64,000 bases of DNA from Salinibacterium sp. TMP30 (GCF_038397785.1 NZ_CP151642.1:2480001-2544000); one strand, 5' to 3'. Numbered from the stretch's first letter, positions 1-9,248 are shown. The notes: generated by a model not told the origin, from the letters alone. Translations and numbers: made by a program.

Positions 1-730
1 CGAGGGTGCTGACCCAGGAGTGGCGCCCACCCAAGAAACGTGGATCGCTCTGCGCCATCGTCTCAATGAGGGCGTCATCGAGACGTTCCGACCACGGTGT
101 GTGGGCGAGACGATCAACACCGGCATCGAAGGCTCGCTGTGCCTGGCCGATTCCTTGCGCGTGCGCGACAACTTCGCAGCCTCTGCTGTGCGAGTACTCG
201 ACCACGGCATCCAACGTCTCATCGGCGATGACCGGACCATCATCGGTATTCAGCGTGACTTTGATGAGGGATGCCCCCGCAGCTACTTGCTCAGCCACAA
301 CCGCGATCGCTTGCTCTGGCGTTGACACTTCGCACACCGAGAGTGTTGCGGCCCACGCGCGAGTAGCAGGGTAGCCGCCGGGTGCCGTAATGAATGCCCC
401 CGCATAGCGCAGCGCAGGAACCATGTTGTCGCTCGCCCATTCGATAAGACGGCCAGGGTCTCCGCCCAGGTCATCAACCGCAGCAAGGCCGCCCGCGATG
501 AGGCTACGCGGCTCGATCAGCCCGAGATGCACGTGCGAGTCACGAAAGCCCGGAAGCAGCACTCCCGGGAGGTGGCGCGCACCAGAGTTGTGGTGATCGG
601 CGGTTGGGGCATCCGGAAGTACCGTAATTGAGGATGGCGTAACCCGCACAATGGCCGGACCATGCCAGCCGCGCTCCCAGTACGCATCAATCGCATAGTC
701 GACGCTTGCCGCGCCGACGGGCTCTGTCAC
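1..730 (-). CDS. amidohydrolase (imidazolonepropionase-like), 3' end outside window
   Basis: Metal-dependent hydrolase of the amidohydrolase superfamily, cut by the left window edge; about 243 residues are visible. It starts with GTG whose bases overlap the TGA of the upstream dioxygenase gene (GTGA), so it is probably translationally coupled to it. Visible landmarks are the HxH metal motif in [11 protein letters not shown] (about residues 60-70), a Lys in LIKVTL (about 157) that could be the bridging carboxylated lysine, and two later metal or catalytic histidines in VVAHAQG and RLAHTP. The substrate cannot be read from the sequence. Pairing with tryptophan 2,3-dioxygenase suggests a role near N-formylkynurenine or another tryptophan breakdown step, but this is inference. 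Confidence 0.8.
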   Translation of the reverse strand, partial: MTEPVGAASVDYAIDAYWERGWHGPAIVRVTPSSITVLPDAPTADHHNSGARHLPGVLLPGFRDSHVHLGLIEPRSLIAGGLAAVDDLGGDPGRLIEWASDNMVPALRYAGAFITAPGGYPATRAWAATLSVCEVSTPEQAIAVVAEQVAAGASLIKVTLNTDDGPVIADETLDAVVEYSHSRGCEVVAHAQGIGQAQRAFDAGVDRLAHTPWSERLDDALIETMAQSDPRFLGGRHSWVSTL

Positions 731-1584
731 GAACGCCCAATCTCGGTGCGCACAGCGAATAGTTCAGGGAAGAAGGTGAGATCGAGTGCTTTCTGCAAGA
801 AGCCGACACCGCTTGACCCGCCGGTGCCACGCTTCATGCCGATGATGCGCATGACTGTTTTCATGTGGCGGAAGCGCCACAGCTGAAAGTTGTCTTCGAG
901 GTCAACGAATTCTTCGCACGCTTCGTAGGCGAGCCAGTGTTCGCTCTCGTTGTCGTAAATGTGGCGGAACGTGTCGATGAGGTCATCGTTCTGCTCGTAG
1001 CCGCGCGTGACATCGCGGTTGAGTACGGCTGCCGGGATGTCGTAGCCGTGCCGGGCAAGGTAGCGGAGAAACTCGTCGTAGACGCTGGGCTCGGCCAGCA
1101 GTGTGCTGAGCAGGGCGTGCGCTTCGGGCTGAGATTCGAAGACCTTGAGCATGCCGGCGTTCTTGTTGCCGAGCAGAAACTCAACCGCGCGGTACTGGTG
1201 CGACTGGAATCCGGATGAGCTACCTAAGTAGTCACGGAACTGCGAATACTCACTGGGCGTCAGGGTCGCAAGCACTGACCACTGCTCGGTGAGAGTGCGC
1301 TGGATGTGCTTGACGCGCGCAATGCGCTTGAGCGCAATAGAGAGGTTGTCGTTGGCGATCAGATCGCGGGCCGAAGTCAGTTCGTGGATCACCAGTTTGA
1401 GCCACAGCTCGGTGGTCTGATGTTGGATGATGAACAGCATCTCGTCGTGATGCTCAGGCTTGCTCTGCGTGGTTTGCGCGCTGAGTAGCTGGTCGAGTTC
1501 TAGGTAGGAACCGTACGACATCCGCTCACTGAAGTCGGTAACAATATCGTCTTCGAGGGCGCGTTCGTTGTGAGTATCCGACAT
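727..1584 (-). CDS. kynA: tryptophan 2,3-dioxygenase
   Basis: Heme enzyme that opens the indole ring of L-tryptophan to give N-formylkynurenine, the first step of the kynurenine pathway. At 285 residues it has the usual bacterial length. Family landmarks are the active-site His in [14 protein letters not shown] (about residue 56), the Tyr/Arg region [17 protein letters not shown], and the C-terminal heme-ligand His in [20 protein letters not shown]. The ATG is six bases downstream of a TAGGGT hexamer, suggesting a leaderless transcript. The downstream amidohydrolase overlaps it by four bases. No kynureninase or dedicated kynurenine formamidase is visible in the window. Confidence 0.95.
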   Translation of the reverse strand: MSDTHNERALEDDIVTDFSERMSYGSYLELDQLLSAQTTQSKPEHHDEMLFIIQHQTTELWLKLVIHELTSARDLIANDNLSIALKRIARVKHIQRTLTEQWSVLATLTPSEYSQFRDYLGSSSGFQSHQYRAVEFLLGNKNAGMLKVFESQPEAHALLSTLLAEPSVYDEFLRYLARHGYDIPAAVLNRDVTRGYEQNDDLIDTFRHIYDNESEHWLAYEACEEFVDLEDNFQLWRFRHMKTVMRIIGMKRGTGGSSGVGFLQKALDLTFFPELFAVRTEIGRS

Positions 1585-1590
1585 GCCGAC

Positions 1591-1596
1591 ACCCTA
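1591..1596 (-). promoter_or_regulatory. leaderless -10 hexamer of kynA
   Basis: TAGGGT on the minus strand ends exactly six bases before the ATG, placing the expected transcription start at or next to the start codon. No Shine-Dalgarno sequence is obvious. Confidence 0.5.
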
Positions 1597-1656
1597 TTGC
1601 ACTTTTACGACGACCGCCACACTTGTGTTTACCTGCGGACTCACATCTGCCTCAGG

Positions 1657-1860
1657 TCAGGGGGCCTTCTCACCGTCCACGCTTTCCGCAGCCCTGTTTT
1701 CGCCGACCTCATGAATACTGCGAAGGCTGTCGTCAAGGGCGCTGCCAAGTGTCGCGTCAGCGTTGTCCTGCTCGTTTTTGCCCTTCAACTTCTCGCGCGC
1801 AGCAGCGTCAGTGGCACCGTCCATCATCGGTTCGTCCTGAGTTTTGTCATGTGAAGTCAT
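1657..1860 (-). CDS. small hydrophilic hypothetical protein
   Basis: A 67-residue, highly charged protein rich in Asp, Glu and Ala, with no membrane segment or recognisable domain. Its ATG overlaps the stop of the upstream PGPGW gene by four bases (ATGA), so it is the second gene of a two-gene operon. I do not recognise the family. Coupling to the membrane-protein gene is the main argument that it is real. Confidence 0.6.
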   Translation of the reverse strand: MTSHDKTQDEPMMDGATDAAAREKLKGKNEQDNADATLGSALDDSLRSIHEVGENRAAESVDGEKAP

Positions 1861-2252
1861 GTTCGAATTCTATGGTCAGACCCTGATGAATCGCCGCTAT
1901 GGGTTCCCTTTGCGAAACCAGTTTCTGCCCGGCGCTTGCGCTTCTCGTTCGCAGCAGCGAGGGCCTTGCGCGCGAGAGCGTTAGCCTTGCCGCTGGCTCT
2001 CTTTGCCGCCTCAAACTCTGTTCCGAGAAGGGCGAGACCGCCCACCGTGATGAGGGAGCCCGGCCCCGGCAAGGGAATCAGCGCTATGCCAAGCACGACG
2101 GTCGTACCGCCGACGACACCGATCGTCGTACGGTAGACGCGATTCGAAGTCGGGTTTTTACGGATCGCGGCGCGCGTTCCACGGGCCGCAGAACTCGCCA
2201 CGTGTCCCAGTGCGGAACCGGCACGCGCCGCGGCTGATGGTTTGTCGTTCAT
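1857..2252 (-). CDS. PGPGW-family membrane protein
   Basis: A 131-residue protein with one hydrophobic hairpin (about residues 40-75) containing IPLPGPGSLITVGGLALLGTEF, which matches the PGPGW transmembrane family of actinobacteria. A basic segment (RKNPTSNRVYR) precedes it and a Lys/Arg-rich tail (NEKRKRR) follows. Function is unknown. It is the first gene of an operon with the 67-residue gene. Its ATG follows a TAGAAT hexamer by six bases and lacks a ribosome-binding site, so it is probably translated from a leaderless message. Confidence 0.8.
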   Translation of the reverse strand: MNDKPSAAARAGSALGHVASSAARGTRAAIRKNPTSNRVYRTTIGVVGGTTVVLGIALIPLPGPGSLITVGGLALLGTEFEAAKRASGKANALARKALAAANEKRKRRAETGFAKGTHSGDSSGSDHRIRT

Positions 2253-2258
2253 AATTCG

Positions 2259-2264
2259 ATTCTA
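2259..2264 (-). promoter_or_regulatory. leaderless -10 hexamer of the PGPGW gene
   Basis: TAGAAT on the minus strand is followed by six bases and then ATG. No AG-rich ribosome-binding site is present. Confidence 0.55.
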
Positions 2265-2301
2265 CGAGAGGCGGCTGCGACTCCACCCTCTGAAGATGCA
2301 G

Positions 2302-2342
2302 AAAACCCCGGATACCTACCACGTGAGTGGGGCATCCGGGGC
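2302..2342 (-). terminator. intrinsic terminator after the DEAD-box helicase gene
   Basis: On the minus strand CCCCGGAT (2334-2341) pairs with ATCCGGGG (2306-2313), with extra inner pairing possible between CCAC and GTGG, and the stem is followed directly by TTTT. It lies about 30 bases after the helicase stop codon and before the PGPGW promoter, so it separates the two units. Confidence 0.8.
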
Positions 2343-2372
2343 TCTCTTACGCTGATGTGAGCTGGGTGCTAG

Positions 2373-4442
2373 TTAGAGCGCAGCCAACTTGTCGATGACG
2401 ACGTCTCCGGCAGCGACGTCGATCGACTCTGCGTCGATTTCGGCGCGGCCGAGCAATTCGTCCATCTTGCGGCGGCGGTTGCGGTTGATGAGCGTGACAA
2501 CGGTGCCGACCTTGCCGGCGCGACCGGTACGACCAGCGCGGTGCAGGTACGTCTTGTACTCCTCGGGAGCGTCAGCCTGAATAACGAGACTGATGTCATC
2601 CACGTGGATGCCGCGGGCGGCAACGTCTGTCGCGACGAGAACATTTACCTTGCCACTCGTGAGCATCTGGAGGTTGCGGGTACGACGCGACTGGTTGAGG
2701 TCACCGTGGAGGCTGGTCGCCGGAGTTCCCCCCATGCTCAAGAATTCGGCCATCTCTTCGGCGAACGCACGCGTGCGAGTGAAGACGAGAGTCTTGCCAT
2801 CACCCGCAGCAAGCTGCTTGATGATCGCACGCTTTTCGCGCTGTTCGATGAGCAGAACTTTGTGGTCGATCGTGGATGAAGCCTGGTCTTCGCCAGCCAC
2901 CTCGTGCACAGCCGGGTCAACAAGGAACTCCTTGACGAGAGTGGCAACACCCTTGTCGAGGGTTGCCGAGAACAGCAACTTCTGGCCGCCTACGCTGGTC
3001 TCACGCAGGATGCGCTGAACAGGCTCGAGGAACCCAAGGTCGCACATGTGGTCTGCTTCATCGAGAACAGTAACCTTCACCTGACTGAGGTCCAGTCGAC
3101 CCTGCTCGATGAGGTCTTCAACACGACCGGGGGTAGCGATGATGACATCGACACCACGCGTGAGCGCTGCAACCTGCTTGTACTGAGGAACGCCACCAAC
3201 GATGGTCGTCGTGAACAGACCAACGCTGCGAGCGATGGGCTGAATGGTGCGGTCAATCTGCTGAGCAAGCTCACGAGTCGGCGCGAGGATGAGGGCGCGA
3301 GGCTTGCGACCCATCTGACGGTCCTTGCCACCATTGTTTTCCATGAGGCGCTCAACGAGGGGCGCACCGAAAGCAATGGTTTTGCCCGATCCGGTCTTTC
3401 CGCGGCCAAGAACATCTTTGCCGGCGAGAACATCGGGGATGGTTGCTGCCTGGATGGGGAACGGCGACTCTGCACCCATGGATGCGAGCTGACGCGAAAT
3501 GTTCGAACCAATACCGAGGTCGAGGAACGACTTGCCTGCAACCTCGCTCGCAGTAACTACTTTGGCTACAAGACGCTCAAGTACAACATCTTCCTGCTGC
3601 GAGTGCGACGACTTGGCGTCACGGTTCGGGTAGTACGAGCTTTCGCGCGGCTCCGAGCGTTGCGCACGATCGTTGCGGTCATTGTACGACGGACGGCCAC
3701 CACGATCGGGGCGGTCACCGTACGAGGGACGCTCTGACCGCTGAGCGCGATCGTTGTATGCGGGACGCTCCGTGCGCTGGGCGCGATCGTTATATGCGGG
3801 ACGCTCCGTGCGCTGGGCGCGGTCGTTATACGAAGGACGCTCGGTACGGCCGGCGGATGCGCCACGGTTAGCCCGGTCGTTGTACGAAGGGCGCTCGGTG
3901 CGCTGGGGGCGTTCGTTGCGGTCTCCGTAAGACGGGCGCCCGCCACGTTCGGGACGGTCACCATAGGAAGGGCGCTCGCTGCGCTGAGCGCGATCGTTGT
4001 ATGACGGGCGCTCTGAGTGGCCACTGTATCCACCACGGTCCGGACGCGAGTCACGCTGAGGACGATCGCCAGAGCTTCCGCGCTCTGGGCGTTCACTGCG
4101 CTGGGAGCGGTCACCATAAGCACCACGTTCATTGCGCTGCGGACGGTCACCATAGGAGGGGCGCTCGTTGCGGTCGCCATTCTCGGGGCGTCCGCCACGG
4201 GCAGGCTTTTCGCGCGGGGTCCAGTCGGGGCGGCGCTCATCGCGTCCACCGCGAGCGGCACCGGGCTTGCGGTCGCCGGTGCGCGCGGCACGGTCATCTG
4301 CACTCCAGCGACGTTTGGGCGCTTCGCCCTGGTCGGCACGGAATCCGCGGTGCCCTTCACTGCGAGCACCACCGCCACCCTTAGGTGCGGGCTTGAAGTT
4401 CTTGTTGCCACGGCCTGTGGCAGGTTTATTGAAATTAGGCAT
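2373..4442 (-). CDS. DEAD-box ATP-dependent RNA helicase with long Arg-rich N-terminal tail
   Basis: A 689-residue RNA helicase. Residues 1-285 are a disordered, repetitive tail rich in Arg, Asp, Ser, Pro and Tyr; the helicase core follows. Core motifs in order: Q motif SPFPIQ (326-331), Walker A KTGSGKT (about 349-355), PTREL (388-392), TPGR (437-440), DEAD (461-464), SAT (492-494), and HRAGRTGRAG near the C-terminus. The protein stops shortly after the second RecA domain, so the basic RNA-binding tail usual at the C-terminus of bacterial DEAD-box proteins is instead at the N-terminus. The ATG is preceded by GGAAAG at good spacing. It probably remodels structured RNA, for example in cold adaptation or ribosome assembly (inference). 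A terminator follows. Confidence 0.95.
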   Translation of the reverse strand: MPNFNKPATGRGNKNFKPAPKGGGGARSEGHRGFRADQGEAPKRRWSADDRAARTGDRKPGAARGGRDERRPDWTPREKPARGGRPENGDRNERPSYGDRPQRNERGAYGDRSQRSERPERGSSGDRPQRDSRPDRGGYSGHSERPSYNDRAQRSERPSYGDRPERGGRPSYGDRNERPQRTERPSYNDRANRGASAGRTERPSYNDRAQRTERPAYNDRAQRTERPAYNDRAQRSERPSYGDRPDRGGRPSYNDRNDRAQRSEPRESSYYPNRDAKSSHSQQEDVVLERLVAKVVTASEVAGKSFLDLGIGSNISRQLASMGAESPFPIQAATIPDVLAGKDVLGRGKTGSGKTIAFGAPLVERLMENNGGKDRQMGRKPRALILAPTRELAQQIDRTIQPIARSVGLFTTTIVGGVPQYKQVAALTRGVDVIIATPGRVEDLIEQGRLDLSQVKVTVLDEADHMCDLGFLEPVQRILRETSVGGQKLLFSATLDKGVATLVKEFLVDPAVHEVAGEDQASSTIDHKVLLIEQREKRAIIKQLAAGDGKTLVFTRTRAFAEEMAEFLSMGGTPATSLHGDLNQSRRTRNLQMLTSGKVNVLVATDVAARGIHVDDISLVIQADAPEEYKTYLHRAGRTGRAGKVGTVVTLINRNRRRKMDELLGRAEIDAESIDVAAGDVVIDKLAAL
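3745..3852 (-). repeat. 36-bp tandem repeats in the helicase N-terminal tail
   Basis: Three consecutive 36-bp units (3745-3780, 3781-3816, 3817-3852) encode the 12-residue unit TERPxYNDRAQR. The first two differ at one base of 36; the third is more diverged. Looser versions (ERPSYGDRPQR, RGGRPSYGDRNERPQ) extend over residues about 92-265. Confidence 0.85.
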
Positions 4443-4764
4443 GATGCTTTCCGGGTTATTCGTAGATGAAACACATCTAGTGCGTGGAGCGCGCGCACGC
4501 CAACGCTCACCAAGTTACTTAGTTACTGAAGAACCAACTTGAGCATTCGTGCACTGCACTACTGAACCCGGGCAGTCTTTGACCGAGGCCGTCACATACA
4601 TTCGTGTGATTGTCACCAGCCGCCTGAACTTTTCCGACGTGTGTGCTGGCAAACCGGCCCGCAAGACTTACAAACCCTACGCGAGATTTCGCGCTGTCTT
4701 GAGCCGACCCGACAACGTTACTCCATTGCGCAACCGATTGCGAGGGGCGAGTGGATGCTCGGCA
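4443..4764. other. intergenic region upstream of the helicase gene
   Basis: A 322-bp stretch with no convincing gene on either strand. It must hold the helicase promoter and a 5' leader; only the GGAAAG ribosome-binding site (about 4446-4454, minus strand) is clear. The length fits a structured leader such as those of cold-induced helicase genes, but I found no recognised riboswitch and no strong hairpin terminator. Confidence 0.4.
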
Positions 4765-5913
4765 CTATTTAACGTGTGAATTCACCGCAAACTGCAGCAC
4801 GAACGTGTCAATCTGCTCTCCCACCGGCGCCAGCCACTCGCCCACCTCGCGCAGCAAATCGTCAGGGGTGACGAGTCGAACCGCATTCTGCGGATCAGTT
4901 GCGACCGTGAGCGGAGCATCCACCAGTCGGTGCACTACAGCCCACGAACGAATTGTGAGCTGGGGGCGATCTGCCGTGTATCGTTCGGCAGCTATCGCGG
5001 TGGTCACATTGATGTGTTCGTCTATCTTGCCGTCGCGCACAACGCAGCCCCAAGCATCCAACACATACTGACCGGGCGCCCATAGCAGGGAGTCAATGAA
5101 CGCGATTTGGTTACCCGCGATAACAGCGTGCCCGACGTGTGCGGTGCGCGAACCCGGAAACGCAATGCCCTGAACGATAGTGACGCCTGGCATCCGCAAG
5201 AGCTGCTCAAGCAGCGGCGCACTCAGTCGCTCGGCGACCGCAAGTCGTCGCTCCAGTTCACCCGAATGCTCGTTGAGTACAACGTGCGCACCCGCGAAAT
5301 AGCGCTCGCGCTGACCGTCAGGGAACACGGTCTGATTTGCCGTCGCAACGTTGCCGCGCCAGTGCGCAAAACTGCTGACCTGTGTATTCAGTTTTATCCA
5401 GACCGCAATCGCGAGAGCGACAAACACTGCTCCCACAATGAGCAACGGCAAATTGCTGAGCTGCGGGATGGTCGTGAAATCGGATGCGGAACTCTGGTTC
5501 ATGAAGACAAGCACGCCGCCGACTACCAGACCGATAAGAGCAGTGACAGCAAAGAGCAAAAACATGACCCTGGCAACGCCGATCGCAAGATTGATCCTCG
5601 CCAGCCCCACCGCGATCAGGGCGATGACAAGTTCCGCCGCGATTGCGCCGAGAACCAGCTGCCAATTAGCATCAGCCGACGAGGCAGCGAGGTACTCGAG
5701 AAGGTAAACGGCAATACCCGCGACGGCCACAATCAGAAACAGCGCAAGGAGCACGTGCGTGATCGCCGTGAGCGGTGCGATTCGTGGCGGAGACTTCGGC
5801 CACACCGTCGGCTGATCGGCCCACCGTTTCTGAGCCCAGCCAAACTGTTCCGAACGCACAATCGGCACCGGAATTGATTGGCCTACCGTGCTCTTTGCCC
5901 CAGCAATATTCAT
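4765..5913 (-). CDS. membrane protein with four N-terminal helices and a C-terminal NERD-like domain
   Basis: A 382-residue protein. Four hydrophobic segments lie between about residues 45 and 170, followed by a soluble domain. That domain contains GIAFPGSRTAHVGHAV, then IAGNQIAFIDS and LLWAPG, an arrangement like the first half of NERD nuclease-related domains (a conserved PGS, then DHxVI, then IDS and a Trp). The usual Asp before the His is Val or Gly here and no clear catalytic Lys is visible, so nuclease activity is doubtful. Function is unknown. A GGAG ribosome-binding site sits beside a strong hairpin that separates this gene from the upstream RND exporter gene on the same strand. Confidence 0.75.
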   Translation of the reverse strand: MNIAGAKSTVGQSIPVPIVRSEQFGWAQKRWADQPTVWPKSPPRIAPLTAITHVLLALFLIVAVAGIAVYLLEYLAASSADANWQLVLGAIAAELVIALIAVGLARINLAIGVARVMFLLFAVTALIGLVVGGVLVFMNQSSASDFTTIPQLSNLPLLIVGAVFVALAIAVWIKLNTQVSSFAHWRGNVATANQTVFPDGQRERYFAGAHVVLNEHSGELERRLAVAERLSAPLLEQLLRMPGVTIVQGIAFPGSRTAHVGHAVIAGNQIAFIDSLLWAPGQYVLDAWGCVVRDGKIDEHINVTTAIAAERYTADRPQLTIRSWAVVHRLVDAPLTVATDPQNAVRLVTPDDLLREVGEWLAPVGEQIDTFVLQFAVNSHVK

Positions 5914-5924
5914 GACAGAATCTC

Positions 5925-5963
5925 CATTTCCCCCGGATCAGCCTAGGGCATCCGAGGGAAATG
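5925..5963 (-). other. strong hairpin between the RND gene and the membrane-protein gene
   Basis: CATTTCCCCCGGAT (5925-5938) and ATCCGAGGGAAATG (5950-5963) pair at 13 of 14 positions around an 11-base loop. There is no T-run after the stem on the minus strand, and the stem abuts the GGAG ribosome-binding site of the downstream gene. It could terminate, protect or process the exporter transcript, or limit translation of the next gene. Confidence 0.7.
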
Positions 5964-5978
5964 GACGCAACCAATTTC

Positions 5979-8900
5979 TTAGCTCGTGGATCCTACAGCG
6001 CTCGGCTCACGGCCAGCTTTCTTGGCCGCGCGACGACTCTTGCGATCTGTTCCGGCGGTCCTGCGGTCTTCGCGACGTTCCTTCGCGCCCTCGACGAGAT
6101 AGTAGAGAACGGGCAACACCACGAGGGTGAGCAGGGTCGACGAAACAAGTCCACCAATCACAATGATCGCGAGGGGTTGCGAAATGAATCCACCCTGACC
6201 GGTGAGACCAATGCCGAGCGGGAGGAGCGCAAAGATTGTTGCTGCCGCTGTCATCAGAATCGGGCGGAGTCGACGCGACGAACCCTCGATGATGGCCTCG
6301 CGAGCGCGCATACCCTTCACCCGGTACTGGTTGATGAGGTCAACGAGCACGATCGCGTTCGTGACGACGATACCGATAAGCATGAGTACACCGATCAGTG
6401 ACGCAACGCCGAGCGGGATGCCCGAGATCACCTGGAGTGCAATCGCACCGGTCGCCGCGAATGGCACCGACACCAGCAACAGCAGAGGTTGGCGCAGGCT
6501 CTTGAAGGTCGCAACCATCACCACATAGACAATCAGGATAGCCACGAGAAGTGCCAACCCGAGTTGCTGGAACGCATCCGTCTGCTGGGTGGCAACACCA
6601 CCCAGTTCAGCCGACGCACCCGCAGGCAGCTTCGCGTCATCAACTGCGGCAGCAACGAGAGCGGATGCCGTTCCCACGTCATCACTGCTGGGCGTCACGC
6701 TGAGTGTCGCACTGCGCACACCCTTCACCGAAGTGATGCTGGCGGGGCCATCCTCAACAGTCACCGCCGCCACATCAGTGAGCGGAACTAGCCCGACAGC
6801 GCTGGGGATCGAGAAGTTGCGCAACTCGTCCACTGTGACCGGTGCTGAATCGTTGAGGATATAAATCGAGAGCGTCGCTTCGTCAATCACTGCGCTACCG
6901 ACCGCATTCGGGTTCATCGCGCCGGCAACAATCCCGCCAACAGCAATCTCACTCAATCCGAGCTTCGCCGCCTTATCGCGGTCAACCGCAACCTCAATGA
7001 ATGGCTGCTGCTCCGACAGGTTGCTGGTGGCTTCGGCAACCACATCAAGGTCGCGCACCTGCATGAGCAGAGCATCCGATGCTTCGCGCAGCTCAGAATC
7101 ACTGGTTGCGGTGATGTTGATCTCAATGTCGGTTGAGGCGAACCCACTGGATGCCGCCGCGAGAGTAACCTCACCCGCATCGTCGATCGTGGCAACAGCG
7201 TCACGTACCTTCGCTTGCAGTGCGACCTGGTCGACCGCGGGGTCAGTGGTGAGCGAGAACGTGCTCGACCCACTGCCGGAGAATGCGGCGCGAAGTGAGC
7301 CACCGCTGGAACCGATCGACAATTGAACGGTGTCAACGCCGTCGAGTCCGATCAGAACATCTTCGACCTTCTTTGCCGCTTCGTCGCGCGCCTCAAGGCT
7401 CGCGCCCAGGGGCAAGGTCTGACTGACCGTGAGCGTGTTCTGCCCGCTGTCTCCAATGAAGTTGGTCTTCATGAAGGGAACGAGGGCGACGGTTCCGCCA
7501 AGCAAAAGAACAGCGGTGAGGAGGGTCGCAACGGGGCGCTTCAGCGTCCACTTGATCACGGGGAGGTACCCACGTTGCAGCACAGTCGTCTTCTCCGCTT
7601 GGGGAAGACCGGCGGCGTGGGCGTGCTCGACAGCCTCTTCCGTGTGACGCGGCGCTGCCTTGTTTCCGAGGAACCAGTAAGCGAGCACGGGAACGATAGT
7701 GAGCGACACAAAGAGTGACGCGGAGAGTGCGATCGCGGTGGTTAGCGCGAACGGCCGGAACAGTTCACCGGTGATATCCCCGACGAGTGCCAGCGGCAAG
7801 AACACCGCAATGGTCGTCACCGTGGATGCCGTAATAGCACCAGCAACTTCCTTCACCGCAATCTGAATGGCTTGCAGTTTTGGCTCACCCATCGACACGT
7901 GCCGTTTGATGTTCTCGATGACCACAATCGAGTCATCCACTACTCGACCAATGGAGATGGTGAGCGCGCCGAGGGTGATGATGTTGAGGGTGTAGCCCGA
8001 AACCTGCATACCGATGAAAGTGATGAGCACGGATGCCGGAATCGAAATCGCGGTCACCAGCGTCGAACGAATCGAGAGCAGGAACACCAAGATCACGATC
8101 ACGGCAAAGACGAGCCCCAGCAGGCCCTCAGTCGTCAAGCTGTTGATCGACTCTTGAATGAACGGCGCCTGGTCGAAGACAACCGTGAACTTCGTGTTAC
8201 TGCCGAGGGCACTCTCAAGCTCGGGGATGAGATCGTTCACCGCTTGCGAAACAGCAACCGTGTTGCCCGCAGGGCTCTTCGTGATGGCAATGGTGAGTGC
8301 TGCGTCACCGTTAACTCTCGAGATTCCGGTAGCAGGATCGTCAATCACCTCGACGGTCGCGACATCATCGATCGTCACAACCTCGGTGTTGGTGCCACCG
8401 AGAAGCGGCAAGGAAGCAACCTCGTCAGACGACGAAATCCGCTGACCTGCCTGCACGGTGAGCGTCTCACCGTTCTCGGTGATCTCACCAGCGGGCAACA
8501 GCACACCATTGTCATCAAGTGCCGCAAGAATGTCTTGGTTGCTCAGCTCATTCGCAAAGAGCTTCTCCGGGTCGGGAGTGATAACCAGCCGCTGGGTTGA
8601 CGTGCCCAGCAGACTTGCGTCACTGACGCCATCCAACTTATTGATATCGACCAGAGTGGACGCCTCAAGCTTGCGAGACAGCTCCTTGGCATCAAGATCG
8701 CTCGAGACAGCAATCTGCACGACCGGCAGATCGGTGAAGTTGAAGGTGAGCACCTGAGTTTGGGCGGAGTCAGGGAGTTGACCCGAGATCCGGTTGATGG
8801 CCAACTGAACTTTCTGCTCAGCGGTCGCAATATTGGTGCCGTAGGCGAACGCTGCGGAGATATTGGAGAAGTTAGAGTTCGACGTGGCCGTGGTGGACTC

Positions 8901-9134
8901 GAGGCCGGGAACACCCTGAATTGCGGCTTCGATCGGCGCCGAGAGATCCTTATCGACGACGGTAGGTGATGCGCCGGGGTACGTCGAGATGATGAAGATC
9001 TGCGGCAGCGACAACGATGGGATGAGCTCTTGCTTGAGCGACGTTAGCGCCACCCCTCCGAAAATTCCGATGACGATTGTGATGAGCGCGATGAGGGCTC
9101 GGTTGCGCAATGAGAAAACGGAGAGCAGGTGCAC
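5979..9134 (-). CDS. RND-family efflux transporter
   Basis: A 1,051-residue inner-membrane transporter of the AcrB/SwrC type. It has an N-terminal helix, a periplasmic-type porter domain (about residues 35-335), six helices with the signature GRVVDDSIVVIENIKRH (about 395-415), a second porter domain, and a last helix bundle ending in a basic tail. The first helix starts LRNRALIALITIVIGIFGGVAL, and ELIPSLSLPQIFIISTYPGASP is the family's typical entry to the porter domain. In Gram-positive bacteria such proteins act without an outer-membrane channel, exporting lipids, surfactants or drugs; the substrate here is unknown. GTG start. No membrane-fusion protein is adjacent. Confidence 0.92.
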   Translation of the reverse strand: MHLLSVFSLRNRALIALITIVIGIFGGVALTSLKQELIPSLSLPQIFIISTYPGASPTVVDKDLSAPIEAAIQGVPGLESTTATSNSNFSNISAAFAYGTNIATAEQKVQLAINRISGQLPDSAQTQVLTFNFTDLPVVQIAVSSDLDAKELSRKLEASTLVDINKLDGVSDASLLGTSTQRLVITPDPEKLFANELSNQDILAALDDNGVLLPAGEITENGETLTVQAGQRISSSDEVASLPLLGGTNTEVVTIDDVATVEVIDDPATGISRVNGDAALTIAITKSPAGNTVAVSQAVNDLIPELESALGSNTKFTVVFDQAPFIQESINSLTTEGLLGLVFAVIVILVFLLSIRSTLVTAISIPASVLITFIGMQVSGYTLNIITLGALTISIGRVVDDSIVVIENIKRHVSMGEPKLQAIQIAVKEVAGAITASTVTTIAVFLPLALVGDITGELFRPFALTTAIALSASLFVSLTIVPVLAYWFLGNKAAPRHTEEAVEHAHAAGLPQAEKTTVLQRGYLPVIKWTLKRPVATLLTAVLLLGGTVALVPFMKTNFIGDSGQNTLTVSQTLPLGASLEARDEAAKKVEDVLIGLDGVDTVQLSIGSSGGSLRAAFSGSGSSTFSLTTDPAVDQVALQAKVRDAVATIDDAGEVTLAAASSGFASTDIEINITATSDSELREASDALLMQVRDLDVVAEATSNLSEQQPFIEVAVDRDKAAKLGLSEIAVGGIVAGAMNPNAVGSAVIDEATLSIYILNDSAPVTVDELRNFSIPSAVGLVPLTDVAAVTVEDGPASITSVKGVRSATLSVTPSSDDVGTASALVAAAVDDAKLPAGASAELGGVATQQTDAFQQLGLALLVAILIVYVVMVATFKSLRQPLLLLVSVPFAATGAIALQVISGIPLGVASLIGVLMLIGIVVTNAIVLVDLINQYRVKGMRAREAIIEGSSRRLRPILMTAAATIFALLPLGIGLTGQGGFISQPLAIIVIGGLVSSTLLTLVVLPVLYYLVEGAKERREDRRTAGTDRKSRRAAKKAGREPSAVGSTS

Positions 9135-9248
9135 GAGGTAGCTTTCGTTGCTGTTAAACGTGGGTGCTGTGGCGAGTCCACAAACTGGTTACCCCAATTC
9201 TCGCAGGGTGTACCGAACTGCGCGTACTCTCGCGAGATTAGTTGTGAA

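Noticed and set aside
5107-5877. 256-residue open frame on the plus strand over the four-helix membrane protein gene
   Set aside because: Charged, repetitive antisense shadow; the minus-strand frame has clear membrane helices and a ribosome-binding site.
7872-8600. 242-residue open frame on the plus strand over the RND gene
   Set aside because: Antisense shadow within a well-recognised transporter gene.
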